Shown here piece after piece: positions 1-8,869 of a DNA stretch of 64,000 bases. The stretch's first letter is position 1; each line of letters starts with the position of its first letter. Made by a program: the position numbers and the translations under genes. A model generated the notes under the pieces. That model was not told where the DNA came from. It worked only from the letters and a program-made list of their open reading frames with translations, and did no database searches. Source of the stretch: an uncultured Eubacteriales bacterium (GTDB lineage Bacteria; Bacillota; Clostridia; Oscillospirales; CAG-272); NCBI GenBank assembly GCA_905187695.1, contig CAJJIY010000001.1:1-64000 (forward strand). The letters are read 5' to 3'.

Positions 1-1
1 G

Positions 2-1369
2 CTTTCCAAACTGGCCGTGTTTTTTCTCATGCCGCTTTATACCGCCTGCCTCACGCCGTCCGACTTCGGCGTGTGCGAGATGATCGGAAACACCGTCGTT
101 TTTTTACTTCCGTTGGTGGGAATGGGCGCACCGGATGCACTTTTCCGTTTTGCCGCGGGTTCGGCCGGAGAACGGGAATCACTTCGCAGTGCGGGAATGC
201 TCTTTTTGATCGGGCGGAGCCTTTTTTTACTTTTTTTTCCTTTTTTAGGGCGTATTCCGGTTGTAGGCGCGTATCGGATTTATCTCTATTTTTATGTCGG
301 GGCCTCGCTGTGCCGTTCTTTTCCGGCTCATTTACTGCGGGCGCGGGGAGATTATCTTTTTTACGGAATCGAGCAACTTTTTGACACACTGCTCACGGTT
401 GCGCTGGAATTCCTTTTTTTGCCGCTCTTTGGTTGGGGAATTCGCGGTTTTCTCCTTTCGGTGATCCTTTCGGACGGCGTGACGGCAGTTTTGCTGGCAC
501 TTTATCTTTTTATCACGCGGGACAAAAAAGATCAGGGGCATTTTTCCTTTCCGTTATTCCGGAAAATGGCGGCCTATGCGTTGCCGCTCTTGCCAGGCGC
601 GTTGCTGTTTTCGCTTTTGCATCTGAGCGGCCGTTTTTTGCTCTTTCATACACATGGAAGCGGAGAAGTCGGCCTTTTTGCCACGGCGGTTCGTATACCG
701 GCGGTACTTTCTTTTGCCGGAACAATATTTTTAGAGGCCTTTCATTATGCGGCAATCAAGGGAAGAGAAGAAGACCGCGGCGTACTTTTCGGTCAGGCTT
801 TCCGGCTTTTTTTACCGGTTCTTTTTTCGGGGGCGGCAGGTGTCTTGGTGCTTGCGCCCTTGTTTGTGTCTCGTTTTTTATCTTCTGCATACGGAGCCGC
901 GGCCCGTTATGTGCCGGTTCTGACGGTGTCGGCGCTGTTTTCGGTGCTTTCCGCTTTTTTATATAATGTCTATTCGGTGCGTTTCCGGACCGGACGGGCA
1001 CTTTTTACGGCTTTTCTTTCTTCCGGCCTTGGAATATGTCTGAATTTTTTGTGGATCCCTCGCTACGGTGCGCCCGGCGCGGCTTTTGCTTCACTTGTTT
1101 CTTTTGCTTTCCTTTTTTTACTTCGGTTTTTGGGGTGCCGCGCCTATATGGGGATAAAAGAAGAAGCCTTTAAGGTATTGGCGGGGGGCGGTCTTTTGCT
1201 TTTTTCGGCTTTGCCTTTGCGCCGCCCGGTTTTTCTTGCTTTTTTGTCAGGGGCGCTTGCGCTTGTGCCGTTCTTTTCGGAGATCCGGGAACTTTTGAAA
1301 ACGACATGTGCGAAGGCGGTAGAGTGGTTTGTCCGTTTTAAAAATCGCAAAAAAAGTGCCGGGGAATAA
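2..1369 (+). CDS. Polysaccharide/lipid-linked sugar flippase (MATE/Wzx-like), 5' partial
   Basis: Integral membrane protein of the oligosaccharide flippase (Wzx/MviN/MATE) superfamily, which moves lipid-linked sugars across the cytoplasmic membrane. The reading frame is open through the left edge: in-frame residues LSKLA precede the first possible start (GTG at 17), and the segment LSKLAVFFLMPLYT followed by TPSDFG matches the usual N-terminal region of the family, so the true start lies outside the window. About 450 residues remain, organised as many hydrophobic helices. Codons are very T-rich because of Phe and Leu. No other sugar gene is visible, so the cargo is unknown. A second, more SpoVB-like flippase is encoded at 6333-7979. 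Family call is solid; substrate is not assignable. Confidence 0.8.
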   Translation, partial: LSKLAVFFLMPLYTACLTPSDFGVCEMIGNTVVFLLPLVGMGAPDALFRFAAGSAGERESLRSAGMLFLIGRSLFLLFFPFLGRIPVVGAYRIYLYFYVGASLCRSFPAHLLRARGDYLFYGIEQLFDTLLTVALEFLFLPLFGWGIRGFLLSVILSDGVTAVLLALYLFITRDKKDQGHFSFPLFRKMAAYALPLLPGALLFSLLHLSGRFLLFHTHGSGEVGLFATAVRIPAVLSFAGTIFLEAFHYAAIKGREEDRGVLFGQAFRLFLPVLFSGAAGVLVLAPLFVSRFLSSAYGAAARYVPVLTVSALFSVLSAFLYNVYSVRFRTGRALFTAFLSSGLGICLNFLWIPRYGAPGAAFASLVSFAFLFLLRFLGCRAYMGIKEEAFKVLAGGGLLLFSALPLRRPVFLAFLSGALALVPFFSEIRELLKTTCAKAVEWFVRFKNRKKSAGE

Positions 1370-1394
1370 AAAAACGAAAATTTTTGAAAAGGAC

Positions 1395-1423
1395 TTGCAA
1401 TTTAAAATAAAATATGGTATAAT
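1395..1423 (+). promoter_or_regulatory. Sigma-A promoter of rplS
   Basis: TTGCAA at 1395-1400 and TATAAT at 1418-1423 with a 17-nt spacer. It leaves a leader of roughly 75 nt before rplS. In other Bacillota L19 leaders can be autoregulatory, but no known motif could be confirmed here by eye. Confidence 0.85.
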
Positions 1424-1504
1424 TCAAAAAGTGCGTTTTGCATGTATCAAGGGTGGTCCGCTGCGAAGCTCTGCATGAACATCCGATTTTAAGGAGGCCC
1501 GAAG

Positions 1505-1846
1505 ATGGATTTGATCAAGGCTTTTACGAATGAGCAGTTGAAGGCAGAAGCGCCTGTCATCCGCGTGGGTGACACGGTTCGCATTCACAACAAGATTGTC
1601 GAAGGTACCAAGGAGCGTATTCAGCTTTTTGAAGGTACTGTGATCGGCAAGCATGGCGGCGGTATTTCCGAAACTTTCACCGTAAGACGCATTTCTTACG
1701 GCGTCGGTGTGGAAAAAACTTTCCCGCTTCACTCTCCCAATGTTGCCAAAGTAGAGATTGTCCGCGAAGGCAAAGTCCGCCGCGCGAAACTTTACTACCT
1801 GCGTGACCGCATTGGTAAGGCATCCAAAGTTAAGGAAAAAATCTGA
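1505..1846 (+). CDS. rplS: 50S ribosomal protein L19
   Basis: Ribosomal protein L19 of the large subunit, located at the 30S-50S interface. The 113 residues match the normal family length and show the conserved core: RVGDTVRIHNKIVEGTKER, then VIGKHGGGISETFTVRRIS, then GVGVEKTFPLHSP, and a C-terminal RAKLYYLRD. The start is ATG at 1505 behind the ribosome binding site AAGGAGG. The gene has its own promoter and is monocistronic here. In most Bacillota it closes rpsP-rimM-trmD-rplS and is followed by lepB-rbgA-rnhB. None of these are adjacent in this window, and the lepB group lies in opposite orientation at 59062-61542. Confidence 0.97.
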   Translation: MDLIKAFTNEQLKAEAPVIRVGDTVRIHNKIVEGTKERIQLFEGTVIGKHGGGISETFTVRRISYGVGVEKTFPLHSPNVAKVEIVREGKVRRAKLYYLRDRIGKASKVKEKI

Positions 1847-1854
1847 CTTCAAGC

Positions 1855-1888
1855 CAAGGGACGGCTGCTTTTCGGCAACCGCCCCTTG
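1855..1888 (+). terminator. Imperfect stem-loop after rplS, weak terminator or attenuator
   Basis: Arms CAAGGGACGGCTG (1855-1867) and CAACCGCCCCTTG (1876-1888) pair with two mismatches around the loop CTTTTCGG. The T-rich stretch that follows is short, so it may allow read-through into the symporter gene 25 nt downstream. Confidence 0.45.
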
Positions 1889-1913
1889 TGTTTATTCGGT
1901 AAGGAGAAATAAA

Positions 1914-3248
1914 ATGGAGAGAGAACGACTTGGAAGTCGACTGGGGTTCCTGTTGCTGAGTGCCGGATGTGCCATCGGGTGCGGGAATGTATGGAAATTC
2001 CCGTGGATGACGGGGCAATACGGCGGCGGTTCTTTTGTATTGGTCTATGTCATTTGCCTGTGCCTTTTGGGATTGCCGGTGATGACCATGGAATTCGCAC
2101 TGGGGCGCGCTTCTCAGGCCAGCCCGGTCCGGATGTATCAGAAACTGGAAAAGCCGGGGCACAAATGGCATTTTCACGGCTATCTGACTTTGATCGGCAA
2201 TGTCTGCCTGATGGCCTTTTACACGGTCGTGGCCGGATGGATGGTCTATTATTTTGTCAAATTTCTCCTGGGTCAGAACGCCGGGCTCAATTTTGCCGGA
2301 ATGATCGGGAATCCCGGGGTCAATGTGGCCTATCTGGCGGTTGTTGTCGTGCTTTGTTTTGGCGTGCTTTGCTTCCGTTTACAGGGCGGGCTGGAGCGTG
2401 TGACCAAATATATGATGCTTTTGCTTTTCCTGCTCATTTTGGTGCTGGCCGTACATAGCCTGACGCTCTCGGGTGCAGGGGAGGGCATGAAATTCTATCT
2501 TTTGCCCGATTTTAAAAAGATCACTCCCCGTGTAATTGTTTCGGCCATGAATCAGGCCTTTTTCACCTTGTCGCTTGGCATCGGTTCCATGGCCATTTTC
2601 GGTAGTTATATCGGAAAAGACCACACATTGCTTTCCGAATCGGTCAATGTAATTTTGCTGGATACTTTTGTGGCCATTACCGCGGGCGTGATTATTTTCC
2701 CGGCTTGCTTCACTTACAATCTGGAGGTCGGTGCCGGCCCGGCGCTTCTCTTTGACACCATGGCCACTGTGTTTAATCATATGGCCGGCGGCCGATTCTG
2801 GGGAGCTCTGTTTTTTGCCTTTATGATTTTTGCGGCCTTTTCCACGGTGCTTTCGGTGTTTGAAAATATTCTGGCCTGTGTACGGGAACTGACTGGTTGG
2901 AGCCGCCCTGTCGGATGTCTTTTTTGCGGTGCGGTGGTTTTCCTTTGCTCGCTGACCACAGCGCTTGGTTACAGCGTGTTGCATTTTCAGCCTTTTGCTC
3001 CCGGAAGCGCGTTTCTTGATATGTGGGATTTTATTGTTTCCACCAATCTTTTACCGATTGGTTCACTGATTATTTCGCTGTTCTGCTGCAATTCTTTCGG
3101 TTGGGGATGGGATGCGTTTGTGGCCGAGGCCAACGCGGGTGCAGGTCTGAAAATCAAAGCATGGATGAAACCGATTTATCGCTATCTGGTTCCTGCCGCT
3201 ATTTTGCTGCTGTATATTTGGGGACTGGTTACTTTCGCGTGGAAGTAA
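1914..3248 (+). CDS. Sodium-dependent transporter, NSS/SLC6 family
   Basis: Predicted sodium-coupled symporter of the neurotransmitter:sodium symporter (LeuT-type) family, probably importing an amino acid or related amine. The first helix carries the signature AGCAIGCGNVWKFPWM followed by GQYGGGSF (residues 18-41), the unwound TM1 segment that binds Na+ and substrate in this family. The 444 residues and about 11 hydrophobic segments fit bacterial NSS members. The chosen start is ATG at 1914 after AAGGAG. Longer in-frame starts would run back through rplS and are rejected. The substrate cannot be predicted. The gene ends just before a strong terminator. Confidence 0.92.
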   Translation: MERERLGSRLGFLLLSAGCAIGCGNVWKFPWMTGQYGGGSFVLVYVICLCLLGLPVMTMEFALGRASQASPVRMYQKLEKPGHKWHFHGYLTLIGNVCLMAFYTVVAGWMVYYFVKFLLGQNAGLNFAGMIGNPGVNVAYLAVVVVLCFGVLCFRLQGGLERVTKYMMLLLFLLILVLAVHSLTLSGAGEGMKFYLLPDFKKITPRVIVSAMNQAFFTLSLGIGSMAIFGSYIGKDHTLLSESVNVILLDTFVAITAGVIIFPACFTYNLEVGAGPALLFDTMATVFNHMAGGRFWGALFFAFMIFAAFSTVLSVFENILACVRELTGWSRPVGCLFCGAVVFLCSLTTALGYSVLHFQPFAPGSAFLDMWDFIVSTNLLPIGSLIISLFCCNSFGWGWDAFVAEANAGAGLKIKAWMKPIYRYLVPAAILLLYIWGLVTFAWK

Positions 3249-3260
3249 TGAATTCAATGA

Positions 3261-3290
3261 AAAATCGCCGCGATTTCGCGGCGATTTTTT
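3261..3290 (+). terminator. Rho-independent terminator after the NSS transporter
   Basis: Perfect stem AATCGCCGCG / CGCGGCGATT with loop ATTT, flanked by AAAA on the left and TTTTTT on the right. It lies directly upstream of the ribosome binding site of the next gene. Confidence 0.9.
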
Positions 3291-3309
3291 GAAAGAAGGA
3301 GATCCTTGC

Positions 3310-4242
3310 ATGTTGCTTACGCTTACTCTCAATCCTTGCCTTGACCGGAAATTAGTTGTACCGCATTTTGACATGAACGATGTCAACCGCGCCCGTGTTC
3401 TTCGGGAGAAGATCGGCGGAAAGGGAATCAATGTTTCCAGAATGGCAAAAAAGCTGGGGGCGGAAACGCGGTGTCTTGGATTTGATTTTGGCGGAAAAGT
3501 ATCTGAGGCGCTGGAAAAAGAAGAGCTATCGCACCAAATGTACAAGATTCAGGGGGCACTTCGTTCCTGTATGAAGATTCTGGACGAGAGCCGCGGGCAT
3601 ACAGTGGAAATCAATGAAATCGGTTCTTCGGTTTCCGAAAAAGAGGAAAAAGCGCTCTTTGCACTCCTATTGGATTGTGCCTCAAGAGCGGATTTTATCA
3701 CACTCTCCGGAAGCCTTCCGGAGGGTCTTTCGCCGGATTTTTATGCCCATGTAATTGAATTTCTTCAAAAAAACGCACCAACCTGCCGCGTGGCGTTGGA
3801 TACCTCTGGAACGGCGCTGAAAAGAGGATTGGAAGCAAGCCCCTATCTTATCAAACCGAATTTTTATGAATTTCAGAGCATTTTAGGAGAAACGGCGGAT
3901 GATCTGCCAACGCTGGCGGCCGGATGTAATGCAATCCGCCAAAAACATGGTATTGCAGTGGTTTGCCTCTCTCTCGGGGCACGCGGCGCGATTTTTTCTG
4001 CAAAAGAAGGCGCCTATTATGCCCCGGCACCGAAAATCCCGGTCAAAGGAGAGACAGGGGCCGGAGACGCATTGCTTGCCGGTGTTCTTGTGGCACTCTT
4101 AAACGGTTCCGATGGCGCTACCGCGCTTCGTCAGGGCATCCATTGCGCGGCCGCTACGGTAGCGGGCGCGGGGCCGGATGCACCGGATATGTCCTTGTAC
4201 CGTCAGTTGTCTGCCACAGATCCCGTCCCGGTTCGCCTTTGA
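3310..4242 (+). CDS. 1-phosphofructokinase-like PfkB family sugar kinase
   Basis: PfkB-family carbohydrate kinase most like 1-phosphofructokinase (FruK) or tagatose-6-phosphate kinase, phosphorylating a phosphosugar with ATP. The N-terminus LTLTLNPCLDR and the GGKGINVSR motif (residues 37-45) are typical of FruK/LacC. The C-terminal GETGAGDALLAG holds the anion hole and the catalytic base Asp253. At 310 residues it has the normal length. ATG at 3310 is chosen because AAGGAGAT lies directly upstream. An in-frame ATG at 3289 lies inside the terminator. There is no fructose PTS gene next to it, so FruK versus LacC is undecided. It starts only 20 nt after a terminator, and no separate promoter is obvious. 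Confidence 0.88.
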   Translation: MLLTLTLNPCLDRKLVVPHFDMNDVNRARVLREKIGGKGINVSRMAKKLGAETRCLGFDFGGKVSEALEKEELSHQMYKIQGALRSCMKILDESRGHTVEINEIGSSVSEKEEKALFALLLDCASRADFITLSGSLPEGLSPDFYAHVIEFLQKNAPTCRVALDTSGTALKRGLEASPYLIKPNFYEFQSILGETADDLPTLAAGCNAIRQKHGIAVVCLSLGARGAIFSAKEGAYYAPAPKIPVKGETGAGDALLAGVLVALLNGSDGATALRQGIHCAAATVAGAGPDAPDMSLYRQLSATDPVPVRL

Positions 4243-4243
4243 C

Positions 4244-4290
4244 AAAACAAAAGATCCCGGAAGCTTTTAACTTCCGGGATCTTTTGTTTT
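4244..4290. terminator. Bidirectional terminator between PfkB kinase and pckG
   Basis: Perfect 20-bp arms AAAACAAAAGATCCCGGAAG (4244-4263) and its complement (4271-4290) with loop CTTTTAA. The A-rich left flank and T-rich right flank let it act on both convergent transcripts. Confidence 0.93.
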
Positions 4291-4295
4291 ACGAA

Positions 4296-6089
4296 TTAAC
4301 CCAGTCTCTTATTCAGCGCGTCCAGTTCCTCGTACATTTCGGCGGGAACATGGTCGCCGACCTGTGCGTAGAAGGCTTTGATGTTTTCCACATCGGCTTT
4401 CCATGCGTCATGGTCGATCGAAAGCAGGTCACGGACCGTGTCGGTTGTCACGCCGTCAAGGCCTTCCACATTGATGTCTTCGGCCTTCGGAACATAGCCG
4501 ATTGCGGTTTTGACGGCATCCACTTTGCCTTCGCAACGGGCCAGAATCCAAAGAAGCACACGCATATTGTCACCGAATCCGGGCCAGATGAAGTTTCCCT
4601 TGTCATCGGTGCGGAACCAGTTGACATGGAAGATGAGCGGCTTGTGCGTGAAGTCGGGACGATTGCCCATGTCCAGCCAGTGCTGCCAGTAGTCGCCCAT
4701 GTTGTAGCCGACAAACGGACGCATAGCCATCGGGTCGCGGCGAACCACGCCGACAGCACCGGCAGCCGTCGTCTCGGAAGCCATGATAGAACCGACAAAC
4801 GAGCCGTGCTTCCAGTCAAAGGACTGATACACCAGCGGAGCGGTCTTTGCGCGCCGGCCGCCGAAAATGATGGCGGTCACGGGAACACCGGTCAGCGAAT
4901 CGAATTCGGAAGAAAGGCAGGGGCAGTTCTTGGCCATTGCGGTAAACCGGGAGTTCGGGTGCGCACCGGCGGTGCCCACTTTGTCGTTCTTATCATATTT
5001 ACGGTAATCCCACGGCTCGCCGCGCCAGTTGATGGCGCCGTCTTCGGGTGTGGGCGGATTGTTGTCCAGACCTTCCCACCAAACCGTGTTGAGACGGGAA
5101 TTGTAGCAGACATTTGTGAAGATGGTATCGCGTTTGGTGGTAGCCAGCGCGTTGGGGTTGGATTTTTCATTGGTACCGGGCGCCACGCCGAAGAAGCCGT
5201 TCTCGGGGTTGACCGCGTAAAGCTTGCCGTCTTCCTTATTGACGCGCAACCACGCAATGTCATCGCCGACCGTCCAGACCTTGTAGCCCTGCTTCTTGAA
5301 GATTTCGGGCGGAATCAGCATGGCCAGGTTGGTCTTGCCGCAGGCAGAGGGGAAAGCGGCGGTGATATACTTGATATCGCCATTCGGATACTGCAGTCCG
5401 AGGATGAGCATATGCTCAGCCATCCAGCCCTCTTTACGGCCCAGGTAAGAGGCAATGCGGAGCGCAAAGCACTTTTTGCCAAGGAGCACATTTCCGCCGT
5501 AGCCGGAGTTGACAGACATGATGGTATTGTCCTGCGGGAAGTGTGTGATATAACGGTTTTCTTCGTCCAGGTCAGCCTTTGCGTGCAGGCCCTTGATGAA
5601 GTCCGGGCTGTCGCCCAGCGCGTCCATGACTTTCTGGCCGGCGCGGGTCATGATCAGCATATTCAGCACCACATAAATGGAATCGGTCAGCTCAATGCCG
5701 ATCTTGGCAAAGTCCGAACCGACCACGCCCATGGAGTAGGGAATCACATACATGGTGCGCCCCTTCATGGAGCCGGTATAGAGCTTTTTCAGTTTGGCAT
5801 ACATTTCATCAGGAGCCATCCAGTTGTTGATGTTGCCTGCTTCTTCTTTGGTGGGGGTGCAGATATAGGTTCTGTTTTCCACACGCGCGACATCGTTTAC
5901 GGCGGTGCGGTGCAGATAGCAGTTGGGAAGCAATTCTTCGTTTAGTTTAATCAACTCACCGGTGCTGCAGGCTTCGCGGCGGAGCGCCTCGGTCTGCTCC
6001 TCGCTACCGTCAATGTAGACGATGCGATCCGGCTTGGTCATAGCGGCCATTTCGTCGATCCAGGACAGGACATACTTGTTTTTGGTCAT
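4296..6089 (-). CDS. pckG: Phosphoenolpyruvate carboxykinase (GTP)
   Basis: GTP-dependent PEP carboxykinase, interconverting oxaloacetate and PEP. In fermentative anaerobes it often runs in the CO2-fixing direction towards succinate or propionate. The 597-residue length and the motif FPSACGKTNLAML (the P-loop with the reactive Cys of the GTP-type enzyme) distinguish it from the shorter ATP type. The conserved GTNEKSNPNALATT stretch and the C-terminal NWFRTDDKG are present. The chosen start is ATG at 6089, preceded by GAGGAG. The 36-residue upstream extension of the frame crosses the promoter and is rejected. The gene is monocistronic, with its own promoter at 6186-6214 and the bidirectional terminator downstream. 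Confidence 0.96.
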   Translation of the reverse strand: MTKNKYVLSWIDEMAAMTKPDRIVYIDGSEEQTEALRREACSTGELIKLNEELLPNCYLHRTAVNDVARVENRTYICTPTKEEAGNINNWMAPDEMYAKLKKLYTGSMKGRTMYVIPYSMGVVGSDFAKIGIELTDSIYVVLNMLIMTRAGQKVMDALGDSPDFIKGLHAKADLDEENRYITHFPQDNTIMSVNSGYGGNVLLGKKCFALRIASYLGRKEGWMAEHMLILGLQYPNGDIKYITAAFPSACGKTNLAMLIPPEIFKKQGYKVWTVGDDIAWLRVNKEDGKLYAVNPENGFFGVAPGTNEKSNPNALATTKRDTIFTNVCYNSRLNTVWWEGLDNNPPTPEDGAINWRGEPWDYRKYDKNDKVGTAGAHPNSRFTAMAKNCPCLSSEFDSLTGVPVTAIIFGGRRAKTAPLVYQSFDWKHGSFVGSIMASETTAAGAVGVVRRDPMAMRPFVGYNMGDYWQHWLDMGNRPDFTHKPLIFHVNWFRTDDKGNFIWPGFGDNMRVLLWILARCEGKVDAVKTAIGYVPKAEDINVEGLDGVTTDTVRDLLSIDHDAWKADVENIKAFYAQVGDHVPAEMYEELDALNKRLG

Positions 6090-6185
6090 GTTTCCATCTC
6101 CTCTTGCGTATTTGGCTAAGGCGCGGCCGGCAATGTGTGCGGCTGAACACGCAGTGTTTCGCACCTTATGAACCATTGCGAATGC

Positions 6186-6214
6186 ATTATACACCATTTA
6201 TGCACGATTTGCAA
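6186..6214 (-). promoter_or_regulatory. Sigma-A promoter of pckG
   Basis: On the minus strand TTGCAA (6214-6209) and TATAAT (6191-6186) are separated by 17 nt. The leader is about 95 nt. No obvious operator palindrome was seen. Confidence 0.85.
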
Positions 6215-6315
6215 GAGAATCTTTCAGAAGTTACACTTTGTTCACAAGCCGAAAAACTGCAAGAAAGGATATACATAAATGTATATTGAGCCAGACTGTG
6301 TTAAAAAAATAACTA

Positions 6316-6349
6316 TTTTTGCAAGTTTTGAATTACGAACTTGCAAAAA
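6316..6349 (-). terminator. Stem-loop overlapping the 3' end of the SpoVB-like gene
   Basis: Arms TTTTTGCAAGTT (6316-6327) and AACTTGCAAAAA (6338-6349) are perfectly complementary with a 10-nt loop that contains the stop codon. On the minus strand a run of seven T follows after six bases. The stem is AT-rich, so it is a modest terminator. Confidence 0.6.
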
Positions 6350-7979
6350 TATTTCCGGAATGTGACGCCTCGGAATTTCGGCCGGGCCGGTCCTCCTTCC
6401 GGGCGGACGGGGAATCACACCTTTTTTCGTTTTCCTTTAACGCAGTCTCTTTGCCGATGGCGTGAAAAAGCCACCGGGTCTCCTCGCGTCCGAAAGTGCC
6501 TGTAAGGTATAAAAAGAGAAGGTAAAGAATGGCCGTGAGTGGAATGTGAAGCCAGACGCCGCCGGCTGTTTGAGAAAACGGGCGCAGGAGCAGTTCGATG
6601 ATTAGTTTGGCAAAGGCCGTGGCGCCGATGGCCGAAAGAAGCGGACAAACAAAAAGACGGAAAAGGCGCGGGCGATAACCGCTGATTTTCAGCAACCGGC
6701 TAATGCTCAGAGCGGCGTTGACGGTCTCAGTCAGATAAATGGTCACCAGATAACCGGAAATGCCTATTCGCGGCACCAGAATAAAAACCGAGATGACCGA
6801 AAGAAGGGCATCGATGATGTTGACATTCATGGAATAGACCTGCTGTCCCAATCCTTTGAGCATAGCGTCTGTGGCGGTATCCAGGTACATGACCGGAATG
6901 AGCGGAGCCAGATGACAGATGTAGATTCCTACGGACGCGTCTTTATATAATGTCTGTCCGAGTTCTCTGGAAAGGAACAGCATGATGCCGGAAACGCCGA
7001 TGGCAAAAAGCAGGCTCATCTGATAGACCCGTCCGGTGATATAGGAGATCTCGCGCCGGTTGGAACGGGCCTCTTCCGCCGTTACTTCCGGGATGAGCAA
7101 TGAGGCAAAGGAAGAAAGAATGGCCGCCGGATAGAGCACCACGGGCAGCGCCATGCCGTGAAGCGCACCATAGGCCGAAAGAGCCTCTGCATTTCCGGAA
7201 CCATGGCGCATAAGACCCATTTTTATTAAAATATGTTCTATTGATATTAAACCTGACCGCGCATATGCACTGATGGCAACCGGCATCGCAATGGCGGCCA
7301 CGCCTACTTTTCCGCCCCGGAGATTGGTTGCGCTCTTGTGTTTTTTTCGGTCTGTCCGATAAAGGATCAGGTTCAGCAGCAAAGAAAAACTTTCGCTGAC
7401 AGCGCCGCCGAGCAAAATAACAAAGACATTGCCTTCCACACTTTGGGGCAGAAAAAAGGAAAGCAGAAAAACCGTCAGCGTAATTTTCAGCGCCTGTTCC
7501 GCAACCTGTGCCAGAGCGTTTTTATAGGCGCGGCGCACCGCAATGAAATAACCGTTGAGGACCGATGTCAGCGCAATGGGCAGGAGCGTAACGCTCATCA
7601 TCCGGAGTGCCCGGACGGTTCGTGCGTCCCGAAGCGCATAATGCCCCAGCACAGGGGCCAGAAGGAAAAGAAGCGCGGTCGCGAGCGTCCCGAAGAAAAG
7701 TGCGTAAAAAAGGCAGGCGCGCAAACACTGTCCCGTGCCCGCGCCGCCGTTTTTTTCTTCGCTTTGAGCCACCGTGCGTACCGTTGCCAGATGAATGCCG
7801 GAAGTGGCCAGCGTTACCGCAAAGCCGTATACGCCGCCGATGAGAGACAAAAGCCCCATGGCTTCCGCGCCGGCGCGTCCGGCCAGGTAGACCTGAAAGG
7901 TCACGCCAACCGTCCGCATGAAAAGGGCAACCGCAGTCAGCAAAAGCGCGTTCAGAAAAAATTTCCGTTTGTTTTTCAT
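6333..7979 (-). CDS. SpoVB-like flippase, MATE/MVF superfamily
   Basis: Multi-pass membrane protein resembling stage V sporulation protein B and other polysaccharide-export flippases, which are thought to move lipid-linked precursors for spore cortex or cell wall. The 548 residues contain about 14 hydrophobic segments. The N-terminus LFMRTVGVTFQVYLAGRAGAE resembles the SpoVB signature. The start is ATG at 7979, preceded by GAGGTGA. The frame extends 10 codons further, without a better ribosome binding site. The C-terminal 40 residues are polar. It is divergent from the cytidylate-kinase-like gene at 8150. It could equally be a general flippase such as MurJ, and sporulation use is not shown. 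Confidence 0.85.
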   Translation of the reverse strand: MKNKRKFFLNALLLTAVALFMRTVGVTFQVYLAGRAGAEAMGLLSLIGGVYGFAVTLATSGIHLATVRTVAQSEEKNGGAGTGQCLRACLFYALFFGTLATALLFLLAPVLGHYALRDARTVRALRMMSVTLLPIALTSVLNGYFIAVRRAYKNALAQVAEQALKITLTVFLLSFFLPQSVEGNVFVILLGGAVSESFSLLLNLILYRTDRKKHKSATNLRGGKVGVAAIAMPVAISAYARSGLISIEHILIKMGLMRHGSGNAEALSAYGALHGMALPVVLYPAAILSSFASLLIPEVTAEEARSNRREISYITGRVYQMSLLFAIGVSGIMLFLSRELGQTLYKDASVGIYICHLAPLIPVMYLDTATDAMLKGLGQQVYSMNVNIIDALLSVISVFILVPRIGISGYLVTIYLTETVNAALSISRLLKISGYRPRLFRLFVCPLLSAIGATAFAKLIIELLLRPFSQTAGGVWLHIPLTAILYLLFLYLTGTFGREETRWLFHAIGKETALKENEKRCDSPSARKEDRPGRNSEASHSGNIFASS

Positions 7980-8035
7980 AACTTCACCTCGGGAAAATTT
8001 ATTCCGCATTCGTCTTTCTTATACACGGATTGCTC

Positions 8036-8064
8036 TTTACAAATCTGAAAAAATATGTTAAAAT
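8036..8064 (+). promoter_or_regulatory. Candidate promoter of the cytidylate-kinase-like gene
   Basis: TTTACA (8036-8041) and TAAAAT (8059-8064) with a 17-nt spacer, about 85 nt before the start codon at 8150. Confidence 0.65.
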
Positions 8065-8149
8065 ATTATTGAATCCGGTGCTGTCTCTTGAAAAGCAGAG
8101 AATCGGAGCGCGCGTCGGACTCTCTATGATCAGGAAAGGGGATTTTGAA

Positions 8150-8812
8150 ATGGCAAACTATCTTTCTATCACCATTGGTCGTCAGTTCGGCAGCGGCGGG
8201 CGCGAGATCGGCGAGCGTGTCGGAAAACTGCTGGGTTTCCGCGTTTACGACAAAGAGTTGCTTCTTTTGGCCGCAAAGAAAAACGGCGTCAACCCCGATT
8301 ATCTGCGGCGCGTGGATGAAAAAGCCACCAACAGCCTGCTTTATACGCTGGCCATGGGCACCTCCATTTACGGCGCGCGCCATTTCGGTATGGATGTGCC
8401 AATCAACGATCAGCTCTTTATCACCCAGACCGAGATCATTAAAAATGCGGCCGAGGAAGGCCCCTCCGTATTCATCGGCCGTTGCGCCGACTATGTGCTT
8501 CGTAACCACGAACATCGTCTGAGCATTTTCATTCACGCAGACCGTGAATGCCGCATTGCCCGGATTTCCAAGCGGCACGAGATCGGCCGTGAGGAAGCAA
8601 TTGACCTTATGAACAAGACCGACAAAAAAAGAGTAAACTATTATAATTTTTACACCGGCAAAAAATGGGGCAACTATGAAAACTATCATTTGTCCCTTAA
8701 CAGTTCGCTTCTGGGAATTGAAGGGACGGCCGATATGATCGCACAGGCCGCGAAAATTTATCTGAAAGAGTATCCGGAGTGCGAAATGCCGGACGCCGGA
8801 AAAGAAAAATAA
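8150..8812 (+). CDS. Cytidylate kinase-like family protein
   Basis: Member of the cytidylate-kinase-like family (Cytidylate_kin2 type), P-loop proteins common in Clostridia and related to CMP kinase but of unknown physiological substrate. The P-loop region is ITIGRQFGSGGREIGERV (residues 7-24), followed by YDKELL and a conserved FIGRCADYVL (around residues 104-113), which correspond to nucleotide-binding segments. The 220-residue length fits the family. ATG at 8150 is chosen for the AGGAAAGGGG upstream. The longer frame starting at 8030 would overlap the promoter. It is a single gene between two promoters. Calling it Cmk proper would be wrong because the usual CMP kinase N-terminus is absent. 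Confidence 0.85.
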   Translation: MANYLSITIGRQFGSGGREIGERVGKLLGFRVYDKELLLLAAKKNGVNPDYLRRVDEKATNSLLYTLAMGTSIYGARHFGMDVPINDQLFITQTEIIKNAAEEGPSVFIGRCADYVLRNHEHRLSIFIHADRECRIARISKRHEIGREEAIDLMNKTDKKRVNYYNFYTGKKWGNYENYHLSLNSSLLGIEGTADMIAQAAKIYLKEYPECEMPDAGKEK

Positions 8813-8830
8813 AAAAAGTGAAAAAAACTC

Positions 8831-8859
8831 TTGACAATCCGCCCGCTACTGATTATGAT
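8831..8859 (+). promoter_or_regulatory. Strong sigma-A promoter of the rubredoxin gene
   Basis: Consensus TTGACA (8831-8836) and TATGAT (8854-8859) with a 17-nt spacer. Transcription would begin near 8866, giving an unusually long leader of about 140 nt for a 60-codon gene. Confidence 0.88.
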
Positions 8860-8869
8860 ATAGTAAGTA

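Noticed and set aside
1758..1913. 52-codon N-terminal extension of the NSS transporter
   Set aside because: It would read through rplS in another frame; ATG at 1914 has a good ribosome binding site and the normal family start.
3963..5945. Large plus-strand open frame of 660 codons
   Set aside because: It lies antisense to the clearly real pckG gene and has no family resemblance; it is a shadow of codon bias.
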